DNA from: Leptospira sp. WS39.C2
GTDB taxonomy: Bacteria > Spirochaetota > Leptospiria > Leptospirales > Leptospiraceae
Direction: 5' to 3'
DNA: 64,000 bases
NCBI RefSeq assembly: GCF_040833965.1
Contig: NZ_CP162142.1
Location: 558,001 to 622,000 of the forward strand
In this document: piece by piece, positions 46,183 through 55,118 of the stretch
How the letters are laid out: each line of letters opens with the position of its first letter
How positions within the stretch are numbered: position 1 is the stretch's first letter
Translations under genes and position numbers: made by a program
The notes under the pieces: generated by a model
Seen by the model: only the letters and a program-made list of their open reading frames with translations
The model's database searches: none
Told to the model about the DNA's origin: nothing

Positions 46183-48333
46183 ATGGAAACGATCAAAGTT
46201 CGTTACGGAATATACTATGTTTTATTCATTTTATTCTTTTTTTTGCCATTTCAATCTTTATTAGCAGTCGAGAAAGTTACATTACATCTAAAATGGTTCC
46301 ATCAATTTCAATTTGCCGGGTATTATGCAGCTTATGAAAAAGGATTTTACAAAGATGTTGGTTTAGATGTTGAACTTATAGAAAGTTCTGTTGGAGTCAA
46401 AGGTATCCATGAAAAAGTGGTGCGAACTACAGGTCAATATGGTGTAGGGAGTAACGAATTATTATTACAACGTCATATGGGGAAACCAGTTGTTGTGTTA
46501 GGTGTTATATTTCAGCACTCACCATCCGTTTTGTTTTTCAAAAAATCTTCCAATTTACAAAGTATTCATGATTTAGCTGGTAAAAGAGTTATGTTAACCC
46601 CTTGGATGGAGGAAATTGTTGCCTATTTAAAAAAGGAAGGTATCAATCCATCGGATCTTCAATTACTGGAACACAAATTTAATCCTCGTGATTTAATTGA
46701 GGGTAGAGTAGATGCATATTCAGGTTATGCGACAACTCAAGCATTTGATTTCAAAAAAGCGGGTCTTCCTGTAGTTGCCTATTCGCCTCGCCTTGCTGGA
46801 ATAGATTTTTATGGTGATAATTTTTTTACAAGTGAAGAGGAAGTGGAAAAATTTCCAAATAGAGTCAAAGCATTTAGAGAGGCTACACTGCGTGGTTGGA
46901 TTTATGCTATGGACCATCAAGATGAAATCGTAGATTTAATTTATGCTAAATATTCACAAAAAAATCCAAAGGAAAGACTTCTGTTTGAAGCTCAGCAGAT
47001 GACACCTCTCATACAGCCCGTGTTAGTTGAGATGGGTTATATGAATCCTGGACGTTGGAAACACATCAATGATATTTATTTTGAATTAGGTATGTTGCCA
47101 AAAAATATTAGTTTAAAAGGGTTTATGTATGATCCAAATCCTCCAAGGAATTATAACTGGCTATATTATACTTTTTTTACTGTCTTATCGATCGTTGCAA
47201 TTATTTGGCTTGTTCAATGGAAAAGACTTAATAAACAATATGCTGAGAACTTAAAAAACCAGGTTAAACAAAGAACAGAAGAGTTAAGGCAATCAAACGA
47301 AAGTTTGCAAATACTCAATCAAAGTTTGGTTAATACTTTAAAAGAACTTACAGAAGCACAAGATCGTTTATTATCTTCAGAAAAATTAGCTGTTCTTGGT
47401 CAATTAGCCGCCGGAATGGCTCATGAATTAAATACCCCATTAGGAGCGATCGTTTCTTCCAATTTATCACTTTCTGATTTTCTAATAAACAAATTACAGG
47501 TGGTCATTTCGACTATAATCAATTTCAATGTGGAAGATACAAAACGATACAAATTGGTACTATCTGAAAGTTTAGAACATCAATCCTATATGGAAGGAAA
47601 ATCTGAAAGGACATTAAAAAAAGAGCTGCATTCCCAATTTTCACATTTACAAAAAATGGATCTATATGGAGACCATATCCAATTAATTGTAGAAACGGGT
47701 TTGTTTCGAAAAAAAAACCAAATTGAATATGTCTTAGAGAGTAAAAGGTCACTTGAAATTTTACAAGTTGTTGCAAACATCAATTCAGCATATAGATGTA
47801 ATCAAATCATTTCAGTTGCATCTGAAAAGGCTACTCATGTAATCCGCGCTCTGAAGAACTATTTAGTTTCAGAAAAAGAAACATCTAATAATGAATCAAT
47901 TATAGATTTGGAAGTCGAAATTGAAACTATATTGTCTTTATACCACTATAATTTGAGTAAAGTAACGGTTGTTAAAAATTTTGGACCGGATAAACATTGT
48001 ATTGGGAATCGAGATAAATTGAACCAAGTTTGGATTAATTTGATAAATAATGGATTACATGCTATGTCTTATAGTGGCACGTTGGAAATTAAGCTACAAA
48101 CGATTCAAAACTGGATTAAAATATCAATCATTGATTCAGGAATAGGTGTAAGTGAAAACATTCGAGATAAAATATTTGAACCATTTTTTACCACGAAACC
48201 AAATGGCGAGGGAATGGGTCTAGGATTGGATATCTGTAAAAAAATGATCCTACAGATGAACGGTAAAATTGAATTAGAACCAACTACTCATGGAGCATGT
48301 TTTTCTGTTTGGTTACCAAAAGCTAATTCTTAA
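46183..48333 (+). CDS. Histidine kinase with periplasmic NMT1/THI5-type sensor domain
   Basis: The 716-residue protein has a signal anchor (about 10-30), an NMT1/THI5 substrate-binding domain (about 30-300, VTLHLKWFHQFQFAGYYAAY at 32-51), a membrane helix (about 325-348) and a coiled coil. A HisKA-type helix has the phosphate-accepting His in MAHELNTPLG near residue 414, and a HATPase follows, with NQVWINLINNGLHAM and GEGMGLGLDICKKM. Between the H-box and the second dimerisation helix lies an insert of about 120 residues. NMT1 domains bind thiamine precursors or related small molecules, so the ligand may be similar. No response regulator is adjacent. Confidence 0.85.
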   Translation: METIKVRYGIYYVLFILFFFLPFQSLLAVEKVTLHLKWFHQFQFAGYYAAYEKGFYKDVGLDVELIESSVGVKGIHEKVVRTTGQYGVGSNELLLQRHMGKPVVVLGVIFQHSPSVLFFKKSSNLQSIHDLAGKRVMLTPWMEEIVAYLKKEGINPSDLQLLEHKFNPRDLIEGRVDAYSGYATTQAFDFKKAGLPVVAYSPRLAGIDFYGDNFFTSEEEVEKFPNRVKAFREATLRGWIYAMDHQDEIVDLIYAKYSQKNPKERLLFEAQQMTPLIQPVLVEMGYMNPGRWKHINDIYFELGMLPKNISLKGFMYDPNPPRNYNWLYYTFFTVLSIVAIIWLVQWKRLNKQYAENLKNQVKQRTEELRQSNESLQILNQSLVNTLKELTEAQDRLLSSEKLAVLGQLAAGMAHELNTPLGAIVSSNLSLSDFLINKLQVVISTIINFNVEDTKRYKLVLSESLEHQSYMEGKSERTLKKELHSQFSHLQKMDLYGDHIQLIVETGLFRKKNQIEYVLESKRSLEILQVVANINSAYRCNQIISVASEKATHVIRALKNYLVSEKETSNNESIIDLEVEIETILSLYHYNLSKVTVVKNFGPDKHCIGNRDKLNQVWINLINNGLHAMSYSGTLEIKLQTIQNWIKISIIDSGIGVSENIRDKIFEPFFTTKPNGEGMGLGLDICKKMILQMNGKIELEPTTHGACFSVWLPKANS

Positions 48334-48383
48334 CTTATTTATGTTTTCAATGAATCTTTTTTCGTTTTAAACTTCTTTATTAT

Positions 48384-49490
48384 ATGGAACCATTAAAAGA
48401 AATATATTCAAAAAATTGGATCAAAAACATAAGCGATCAAGTCGCAAAAATAGATTCTAATATCAAACCTGAAGAATTCCAAAAAAAGATTCTTGAATCA
48501 CCTTGGAAACAATATGAGCTGAAGGAAAGAATTAATCGCATTGCAGAAGTTTTTATATTTTTTTGGGGAAACTCTCTTACCGAAATTGAACCTAAACTTT
48601 TAGATTTAATTCAATTGTTAAGAGAAGAAGGAATCAATGATTTTAATTTCCCATTTATCTTCGTAAACGATATAGTATCTAAAGCAGGATTAAATGAATT
48701 TGATAGATCGATGCGAATATTAGAAAAAACAACTATATTTTCGAGCGCAGAGTTTGCGATTCGCTTTTATTACCAAAATCATTTTGAAAAAACATTAAAA
48801 CAAATGGAAAAGTGGTCAAGGCATAGGGAAGCATTGGTGCGACGTTTAGCTAGCGAAGGAAGCCGCCCTTTGTTACCTTGGGGAATTGGTATCCCAACTA
48901 TCAAAAAAAATCCAGAGATACATTTAACAATATTAGAAAATTTATGGAATGATGAAAATGAAATTGTAAGAAGGAGTGTTTCCAATCATTTAAATGATAT
49001 TTCTAAAATCCAACCAGACCTAGTTTTGAAGTTTTGTAAAAATAAATTCGGTGTATCTGAAATCTTAGATAAAAATTTAAAACATGCCTTACGTGGATTA
49101 TTGAAAAAAGGAGACCAAAGAGCTTTGTCATATTTTCAATATGATACAAAATGGAATCCTAAAGATCTTTTATTTAAAATCAAAAAGAAAAAAATTAAAA
49201 TTGGTGAATCATTAGAATTCCAATTTCAATTTATGAACCATTCTGTCCAAAAAACTAAACTTAGGATTGAGTATAAAATTGGGTTTTTATTAGCAAAAGG
49301 GAAATTAGGATACAAAATGTTTCAAATTGGTGAAAAATTATTACAACCAAATGATACGATTGATATAGTAAAATCTCATTCATTTAAAAAGATCACCACT
49401 AGAGTTTATTACCCTGGGATTCATACGATTACATTAGTAGTGAATGGTAATGAATGTATGACTTTAAAATTTGAGTTATTAACTGGTTAA
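48384..49490 (+). CDS. alkC: AlkC-type DNA glycosylase with C-terminal Ig-like domain
   Basis: The 368-residue protein matches the HEAT-like-repeat AlkC branch of alkyl-DNA glycosylases, which remove N3- and N7-alkylated bases without flipping them. The REALVRRLASEGSRPLLPWG segment near residues 147-166 is typical, followed by helical repeats (EIVRRSVSNHLNDISKIQPD near 193-212). The last 110 residues form a strand-rich region (KIKIGESLEFQFQFMNHSV) like the Ig-like domain of some AlkC proteins. It is the first gene of a compact five-gene operon whose other products are lipoproteins, an esterase and a dehydrogenase. Confidence 0.82.
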   Translation: MEPLKEIYSKNWIKNISDQVAKIDSNIKPEEFQKKILESPWKQYELKERINRIAEVFIFFWGNSLTEIEPKLLDLIQLLREEGINDFNFPFIFVNDIVSKAGLNEFDRSMRILEKTTIFSSAEFAIRFYYQNHFEKTLKQMEKWSRHREALVRRLASEGSRPLLPWGIGIPTIKKNPEIHLTILENLWNDENEIVRRSVSNHLNDISKIQPDLVLKFCKNKFGVSEILDKNLKHALRGLLKKGDQRALSYFQYDTKWNPKDLLFKIKKKKIKIGESLEFQFQFMNHSVQKTKLRIEYKIGFLLAKGKLGYKMFQIGEKLLQPNDTIDIVKSHSFKKITTRVYYPGIHTITLVVNGNECMTLKFELLTG

Positions 49491-49496
49491 ATATTT

Positions 49497-50108
49497 ATGA
49501 AATATAAAATTACTTTTTTATTTGGGATACTTCTTTCAATCATATCCTCTTGCTCTGTTTTTTATTCGAGTGAACGAAGAAAAATAGATTTAGGAAAAGA
49601 AACTTATGATCGGTCCCTTAGTTATGAATTAATAGGTTGGGATGAAGAATTAGATCGAAGACGAGTAACATATATTTTATCTGCGTTAGAAAAATCTGGA
49701 AAGTTTTCGACTGTTCGTCATTTTAATCAAACTAAAGCGGATTTTCATTTACAAATAATTTTGGAATCGAGTCCAAAATTTAAATTTTTTCTAGGAGAAT
49801 CTACCGAACCTGTTTCTTATTTGGCAGAGCGAAAACAAGATCGTTTTTTATTGTATTTGGCAAATCGGTTTTTAGCAATTAGTACATTTTTTATTGTTCC
49901 TGACATTGATCGTGATGATGATTACCTTCTGTTTCGGCTTCGTAAAAATGGAAAAATTGAAAAAGAATATCGGTATCCAATGGAATCATATAGAGTATTT
50001 GGATGGGTTTCTGTATTATTGATGTGGGTAGATGATCGTGATGATTGGCAATCCATTCTTACAGAAAAAGTCTCTGAATTTATAGGAGATGCAAAAAATG
50101 ATTTTTAA
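49497..50108 (+). CDS. Lipoprotein A of a paralogous pair
   Basis: The 203-residue product has a lipoprotein signal (FGILLSIISSC). It contains ILSALEKSGKFSTVRHF and ADFHLQIILESSP, a hydrophobic central stretch and FRLRKNGKIEKEYRYPM followed by a GWVSVLLMW segment. The order of these parts matches the next gene's protein, so the two look like diverged paralogues. No named family is recognised. It starts six bases after alkC and overlaps the next gene by 11 bases. Confidence 0.65.
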   Translation: MKYKITFLFGILLSIISSCSVFYSSERRKIDLGKETYDRSLSYELIGWDEELDRRRVTYILSALEKSGKFSTVRHFNQTKADFHLQIILESSPKFKFFLGESTEPVSYLAERKQDRFLLYLANRFLAISTFFIVPDIDRDDDYLLFRLRKNGKIEKEYRYPMESYRVFGWVSVLLMWVDDRDDWQSILTEKVSEFIGDAKNDF

Positions 50109-50622
50109 TCTAAAAAATGCCCTGATTTTTTCTATGATTTTAATTAACATTCAATGTGCTGCATTTCCAGATACTGTAACTTCCAAAGTAAGAAATAAAA
50201 CCTTAATCAATGAAAAAAAAGTGAAAATTCTTTTTACTGGGTTTTATCGTTATGAACAGGAAAGAGATATTATTTTAGATTTAATTACGAAGTTAGGAAT
50301 TGTTGATGACCAAAGTGCAACTTCTACCTTAGAAATTATTTTACAAAAAAAAGATCCAAAATATAAATACCCACTCCTTCATAAAATCCAATACCTTCTT
50401 ACTTTTTTATCTGGTGGCTTATTCCCTTCTCATATTAGGACGGAACAAACATTAACGTTTCGTTATTCACAAATGGATACCATTCTATTAGAAAATGAAT
50501 ATTCAATTGGTATGGACCAATGGCGGGGAATTCCTGTTGTAGTATTAATGATCACTCATTGGCCCAATCGTATTTACAAAGAACAATTGATTGAAACAAC
50601 GAAATTGGAGTTTGTAAAATGA
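50098..50622 (+). CDS. Lipoprotein B of a paralogous pair
   Basis: From the ATG at 50098 the product has 174 residues; the alternative at 50089 is too close to the ribosome-binding site GGAG. The signal ends MILINIQC. It shares with the preceding protein the order of a LITKLGIVDD helix, the STLEIILQKKDPK strand, a hydrophobic patch and FRYSQMDTILLENEY with a VVVLMITHWPN segment. It overlaps the gene before it by 11 bases and the next one by four. Function unknown. Confidence 0.6.
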   Translation: MIFNLKNALIFSMILINIQCAAFPDTVTSKVRNKTLINEKKVKILFTGFYRYEQERDIILDLITKLGIVDDQSATSTLEIILQKKDPKYKYPLLHKIQYLLTFLSGGLFPSHIRTEQTLTFRYSQMDTILLENEYSIGMDQWRGIPVVVLMITHWPNRIYKEQLIETTKLEFVK

Positions 50623-51539
50623 AAAAAGTAATAATTTTATCGGTACTTTTGTTTGGGTTATTATCATGTGCAGGTTATTTTTATAAACTTAAAACTAACG
50701 AAAAAAAAGATTTTTTTGTATTGGATGGCGTGAAACGAAGTTATCTCGTTCATTATCCCAAAAAATGGGATGGATTACCAATTCCATTGTTAGTTGCACT
50801 TCATGGAAGATTTGGGAATGGAATTTCTATGATGAAACAAACCAAATTAAATGAAGTCGCTGATGAGAAAGGATTTATCGTAATTTTCCCTGATGGATAT
50901 AAGAGAAGTTGGGCGGATGGGAGAGGTAGTTCTCCTGCTGATGAAGCGTCAATCAATGATGTGGTTTTTATAGAATCTATCGTAAAACGAATGGTTGCTG
51001 AAGGTTCTGTAGATCCAAAATCTGTCTTTTTAGTTGGTCACTCCAATGGAGGATTTATGGCACAAAGACTCGCTATAGAAAAACCAGAATTATGGAAAGG
51101 GGTGATGAGTGTCGCAGCTCAACTCTCAGTGGCTCACTTAAAAACAAAACAAAACTTCAAAAATCATCCAGTTTCTGTTGGAATTATGGCCGGAACAGAA
51201 GATCCATTGGTTCCATATAGCGGAGGTTATGTTCGTGATGGAAAAGAAATTTTATCTGTAGCCGATTCTATACTTCGTTGGAAAGAATGGAATGGATGTA
51301 ATGAATCAATTGATAAAAAAACAAAAGATTTTATTGAAGATGGGAATACATTAGTAATCAATTTTGAACGTTATGAACAATGTGCAGACAATAAAATTGT
51401 AACATTAATCCGTTTAAATGGCCTTGGTCATAGTTGGCCAGGTGAAACTCCGATGTTACCTTTTGTAAACCAAGGTAAAACTACAAAGGTAATCGATGCT
51501 TCATTGTTTGTCTGGGAATTTATGGATAGTTTAAAATGA
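50619..51539 (+). CDS. Lipoprotein esterase, LpqC / PHB-depolymerase-like
   Basis: The 306-residue product has a lipoprotein signal (SVLLFGLLSC) and an alpha/beta hydrolase of the LpqC (PHB depolymerase, feruloyl esterase) type. LVALHGRFGNG is the oxyanion strand near residue 63; VGHSNGGFMAQ has the nucleophilic Ser near residues 141-151; GTEDPLVPYSGG holds the acid; GLGHSWPG holds the His. It is likely a secreted or surface-anchored esterase acting on polyesters or lipids. It overlaps its neighbours on both sides by four bases. Confidence 0.85.
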   Translation: MKKVIILSVLLFGLLSCAGYFYKLKTNEKKDFFVLDGVKRSYLVHYPKKWDGLPIPLLVALHGRFGNGISMMKQTKLNEVADEKGFIVIFPDGYKRSWADGRGSSPADEASINDVVFIESIVKRMVAEGSVDPKSVFLVGHSNGGFMAQRLAIEKPELWKGVMSVAAQLSVAHLKTKQNFKNHPVSVGIMAGTEDPLVPYSGGYVRDGKEILSVADSILRWKEWNGCNESIDKKTKDFIEDGNTLVINFERYEQCADNKIVTLIRLNGLGHSWPGETPMLPFVNQGKTTKVIDASLFVWEFMDSLK

Positions 51540-52243
51540 AAAAGATTGCAATCGTCACTGGAGCATCTCGTGGGATTGGTTTGTCTATTTCTAAAATGTT
51601 ATTAAGCTTAGATTTCAAAGTTTATGGAATCTGTAGATATCCGGAAAAATGTAATTTTAATCATCAAGATTTTCATTTATACAAAGGAGATTTAAGAGAA
51701 TCTAAAACGATTCCTTTGTTTTTGGATCAAATTCCAACGAAACAAAATATAACATTATTAGTGAATAATGCAGGTATTGCTTATTTTTCTCCAATTGAAG
51801 AATTGTCGTCAGAAAAAATTAATGAAATGGTCCAAGTGAATCTAACAACACCAATGATTTTAACACAATCTTTGACTAGAGTTTTAAAGGAAAATTCTGG
51901 CAGGATTATTTTCATCGGTTCTGTTTCAGGTGAGGAAATATCTCCCTGGGGAAACGTTTATGGTTCACTGAAAGCAGGAATCCATCACTTCGCAAGGTTA
52001 TTGTTTGATGAATTGCGTAAATTGTCAGTGAAGGTTCATTTGATTATTCCTGATATTACAAAAACAGAATTTTATGATCATTTGAATATAGAACCAGATA
52101 CAGATCCTAAATCTTATTTGTTACCTGACCAGATTACCAATATTATAAAAAATTTGCTTTTGGACCAATCAGGACTCGTCATTCCAGAGATTGTTGTAAA
52201 ACCAGAAATTTTTAAATTAAAAAGAAAGAAGTTTCAAAAATAA
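51536..52243 (+). CDS. Short-chain dehydrogenase/reductase
   Basis: The 235-residue classical SDR has the cofactor loop TGASRGIG at 8-15, NNAGIAYF near 76-83, the catalytic Ser in IGSVSG near 130 and the YGSLK pair (Tyr142, Lys146). It oxidises or reduces an alcohol or ketone with NAD(P). It overlaps the esterase gene by four bases and ends the operon; a convergent cyclic-nucleotide-binding gene begins one base after its stop. The substrate is unknown. Confidence 0.88.
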   Translation: MKKIAIVTGASRGIGLSISKMLLSLDFKVYGICRYPEKCNFNHQDFHLYKGDLRESKTIPLFLDQIPTKQNITLLVNNAGIAYFSPIEELSSEKINEMVQVNLTTPMILTQSLTRVLKENSGRIIFIGSVSGEEISPWGNVYGSLKAGIHHFARLLFDELRKLSVKVHLIIPDITKTEFYDHLNIEPDTDPKSYLLPDQITNIIKNLLLDQSGLVIPEIVVKPEIFKLKRKKFQK

Positions 52244-52244
52244 A

Positions 52245-52766
52245 TCATTCGCCGATGGTTTGTGCATCATCTGTAAAAGTTCCCAATGAAACTTGTTCCT
52301 GACTGTCACCATCAGGTTCACTCGAGTTTTGGTTTTCGCCACTGGGGATTACTTTTGATATCACTGAGTCTTCATCCTGTTTTCTTTTGATGGCTCGGAT
52401 TTTTCCATCCGTTTCATACAATCTTTCGATTACTTTTTTCAGCAGTAAAAACAAAAATTCAGGACTTTCCTGGCTCATTTGAACAAATGTAGTTCTGTTG
52501 ATGATTCCAAGTTTTGCAGTTTCCGATACTACTACAATGGAAGCTGCTCTAGGGCTATTATTGATAATTGCCATTTCTCCAAAAAATTCACCAGGTAAAA
52601 TACTTCTTAGTTTAGTATGTTTCCCTTCAATTTGTTTGTAGATATCCAATTGACCTTCGAACAAAAAAAACATTGCTCCATTAGAGGGTACTCCTTCTTT
52701 AAAAAGGACTTCACCACGTTTGATATTGATCATACTGAGTTTTGCGAGAGATTCTTTAAGTCCCAT
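52245..52766 (-). CDS. Cyclic-nucleotide-binding protein
   Basis: The 173-residue cytoplasmic protein is a single cyclic-nucleotide-binding domain with a polar tail. GEFFGEMAIINNSPRAASIV near residues 65-84 is the phosphate-binding cassette, with the conserved Glu and Arg. No DNA-binding domain is present, so it acts as a stand-alone sensor or scaffold. ATG 52766 has GAGG six bases before it; a GTG three bases upstream is possible. It overlaps the upstream cyclic-nucleotide gene by 11 bases and is the last gene of the M23-ankyrin operon. Confidence 0.87.
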   Translation of the reverse strand: MGLKESLAKLSMINIKRGEVLFKEGVPSNGAMFFLFEGQLDIYKQIEGKHTKLRSILPGEFFGEMAIINNSPRAASIVVVSETAKLGIINRTTFVQMSQESPEFLFLLLKKVIERLYETDGKIRAIKRKQDEDSVISKVIPSGENQNSSEPDGDSQEQVSLGTFTDDAQTIGE

Positions 52767-53190
52767 CACTTACCTCTGTCAGATCTTTTAATTTTTGTTC
52801 TGCTTCAATTAATCGTTCTACGTATGTTTGTAGTAGTGCATATACGAACATTGGATTTGAATTTGCGATTCGAATTAAGTTTTGTTTATCAAGAATTCCT
52901 AATTGGGCACGATCAGATTCAATAAACACTGTCATCGCTCTTGGGTGAGCAGAGATAAGCGCAATTTCTCCAAAAAACTCACCTGTAGATAACTTTCTAA
53001 CTTCATGGAAATTTCCTTGGTCTGGTGCTCCCATTCCCACGGACAATGTTCCACTTAATATAAAATACATTTTTTCATTCGATGCATCACCTTCGCGTAC
53101 GATGATTTCACCTCGTTTGAATGTCTTTGTTGGGACAGTATTAACGAAGTCGAATATGTTGAGACGATTATCTTTTTTAGGAATGGACAT
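52756..53190 (-). CDS. Cyclic-nucleotide-binding protein
   Basis: The 144-residue protein is a lone cyclic-nucleotide-binding domain. GEIIVREGDASNEKMYFILSG opens the domain, here broken into GEIIVREGDASNEKM and YFILSG, and GEFFGEIALISAHPRAMTVF is the phosphate-binding cassette with its Glu and Arg. It has no effector domain. It is the paralogue of the next gene, to which it is fused by an 11-base overlap, and its ATG shares a base with the stop of the ankyrin gene upstream. Confidence 0.87.
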   Translation of the reverse strand: MSIPKKDNRLNIFDFVNTVPTKTFKRGEIIVREGDASNEKMYFILSGTLSVGMGAPDQGNFHEVRKLSTGEFFGEIALISAHPRAMTVFIESDRAQLGILDKQNLIRIANSNPMFVYALLQTYVERLIEAEQKLKDLTEVSDGT

Positions 53191-55118
53191 TAAAGACCGC
53201 GATAAATTTCTAAGAGTTCAGGAATTTTTTTCTCATCCGCATAATCAAAGGCAGACTTTCCAATTTTATCTTTTAACTTTGGATCTCCACCATTTAATAC
53301 AAGGACTTTCGCCAATTCCAAAATGGCTTCACTTTTACCAGGATCAAATTGAATTGCGAGTTCGGAAAGTATAGTTTTCCCTAATTTATCTTGTTGGTTG
53401 AGGTTCGCGCGTCTTTCTACTAGGAATAGTACTAATTTTTTTTGAGATTCGATTTGATTTGAATCTTTTGCACTTAAAAACTTTTGGATCGCTTTGTGTA
53501 ATACAGTGAATCCATTATTATCTGTTAGGTTAGGGTCAGCACCCAAAGTAATTAAAGTAGATAAAGTATCCATTCGATTGCGATTGAGTGTTATATGGAG
53601 GGCACTTAACCCACGTTTGTTTTTAGCATTTGGATTCACACCTTTGCTAACTAATAATTTGATTGTCTCGTCGACAAACTTTTGTTCTTTTTTTTCAACT
53701 TCAAGTTTGCATACTGCCGTAATCAAATTTTCTTCTTCATCATTAACTACTAATAAATCTGCACCGTTTGATACTAAAAGTTTAAATGCTTCCGCATCCT
53801 TTTTTTCGATCGCATAAAAAATTAAACTCCCACCTTCTTTTAGTTTATGATTGGGGTTTGCCTTTTTAGATAAAAGAAGTTTGGCAATAGGAATTTGTTT
53901 GTTTTCAAGTGCAAGGGACAATGCCGTTTCATTTGTTTTGGCATTCTCAACATCAACAGAAACTCCCTTTTTCAACAAAAGATCTACGATTTTGAGTCCA
54001 GGTTTTCTTGCTGCTAAATGGATGGGTAAGTAACCAGAAAGGTTTGGATTTAAAAAATCTGCATTTTTCTGAATTAGCAATTCTGCGATTACCCATTTGG
54101 AAGATTCTATTGAATCTTCTAAAGGATTTTTGTTTGAAGATAATTGTTGGTTTGGATTTGCCCCAGCTTCCAAAACCAATTTTAATAAATTAGTATCATT
54201 TTTACTTAAGGCGATTTCAAATAAGGTTTTGCCGTTTACATTTTTTAAATCAACTGGTAGTCCTTTTTTTAAAAGTAAATTCGTGACTGTCAGGTTTCTT
54301 TTTTCTACAGAATAAAATAATAAGGATTCACCTTCAGGAGTTTTTGTCTGAATATCTGCACCACGATTTAATAAGGTTTCCACACCAATTGTGAATCCCT
54401 TATCGATTGCATATACAATGGGTTGAATTGATTTGGTATCTTCATAGTTTGGGTTCGCATTCGCATCTAAAGCAATGGTTAAAAGTTTATTATTTTTTTG
54501 TTCAATGGTTACAAAAATTGGTGTTCTTCCCGTTAAATCCGGTAGATTGATATCTGCCCCATTTTGTAAGAGGAAGTTGATGGTATCTATTTTACCTTTT
54601 TCAAATGCTAAATAAATGGGTGATTTTCGGGGATTGTTCCTAAGATTCACATCAGCTTTACTTTCGACGAGAATCTTCTGTACCGCTAAGTTTGATTTTA
54701 AAATTGCAACGTGTAAGGCAGTATTTCCATCTGCATCGTAAGCATTTAAATCTGCCCCCTTTTCAACAAGGGTTTTGATTTGATTGGTAAATTTTGAAGT
54801 GACTACATAATGTAATAACGTTTTCCCAGATAAGTCTCTTTTGTTTAGATCTGCACCTTGGTTGAGTAAGTATTCGAATTGTTTTGGACGATTTTTTTCG
54901 ACGGCAAGGATTAGTAGAGATTTTCCCGATTCATCAGTTGAGTTGATATCTCCACCACTTGTGATTGCTGTTTCAAATTCTTTTTGATTCCCTTTGAGAA
55001 GAATTTGCACCATATCGAATGTTGGGTTTGTAACTTGTGTTACAGGTTCTTGTGCTAATAAATTGTTTATGATAACAAAAGAAAGTAAGAGTTGTACGAT
55101 TAAAAATTTAAATTTCAT
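53190..55118 (-). CDS. Exported ankyrin-repeat protein
   Basis: The 642-residue protein has a signal peptide (about 1-22, ending NNLLAQ) and then roughly seventeen ankyrin repeats of about 33 residues across the whole chain. An example is SGKTLLHYVVTSKF and LVEKGADLNAYDADGNTALH; others are NPRKSPIYLAFEKGK and NGFTVLHKAIQKFL. Ankyrin stacks bind proteins, so it is probably a periplasmic or outer-envelope scaffold. It overlaps the M23 gene by four bases and touches the next gene by one base. Confidence 0.9.
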   Translation of the reverse strand: MKFKFLIVQLLLSFVIINNLLAQEPVTQVTNPTFDMVQILLKGNQKEFETAITSGGDINSTDESGKSLLILAVEKNRPKQFEYLLNQGADLNKRDLSGKTLLHYVVTSKFTNQIKTLVEKGADLNAYDADGNTALHVAILKSNLAVQKILVESKADVNLRNNPRKSPIYLAFEKGKIDTINFLLQNGADINLPDLTGRTPIFVTIEQKNNKLLTIALDANANPNYEDTKSIQPIVYAIDKGFTIGVETLLNRGADIQTKTPEGESLLFYSVEKRNLTVTNLLLKKGLPVDLKNVNGKTLFEIALSKNDTNLLKLVLEAGANPNQQLSSNKNPLEDSIESSKWVIAELLIQKNADFLNPNLSGYLPIHLAARKPGLKIVDLLLKKGVSVDVENAKTNETALSLALENKQIPIAKLLLSKKANPNHKLKEGGSLIFYAIEKKDAEAFKLLVSNGADLLVVNDEEENLITAVCKLEVEKKEQKFVDETIKLLVSKGVNPNAKNKRGLSALHITLNRNRMDTLSTLITLGADPNLTDNNGFTVLHKAIQKFLSAKDSNQIESQKKLVLFLVERRANLNQQDKLGKTILSELAIQFDPGKSEAILELAKVLVLNGGDPKLKDKIGKSAFDYADEKKIPELLEIYRGL

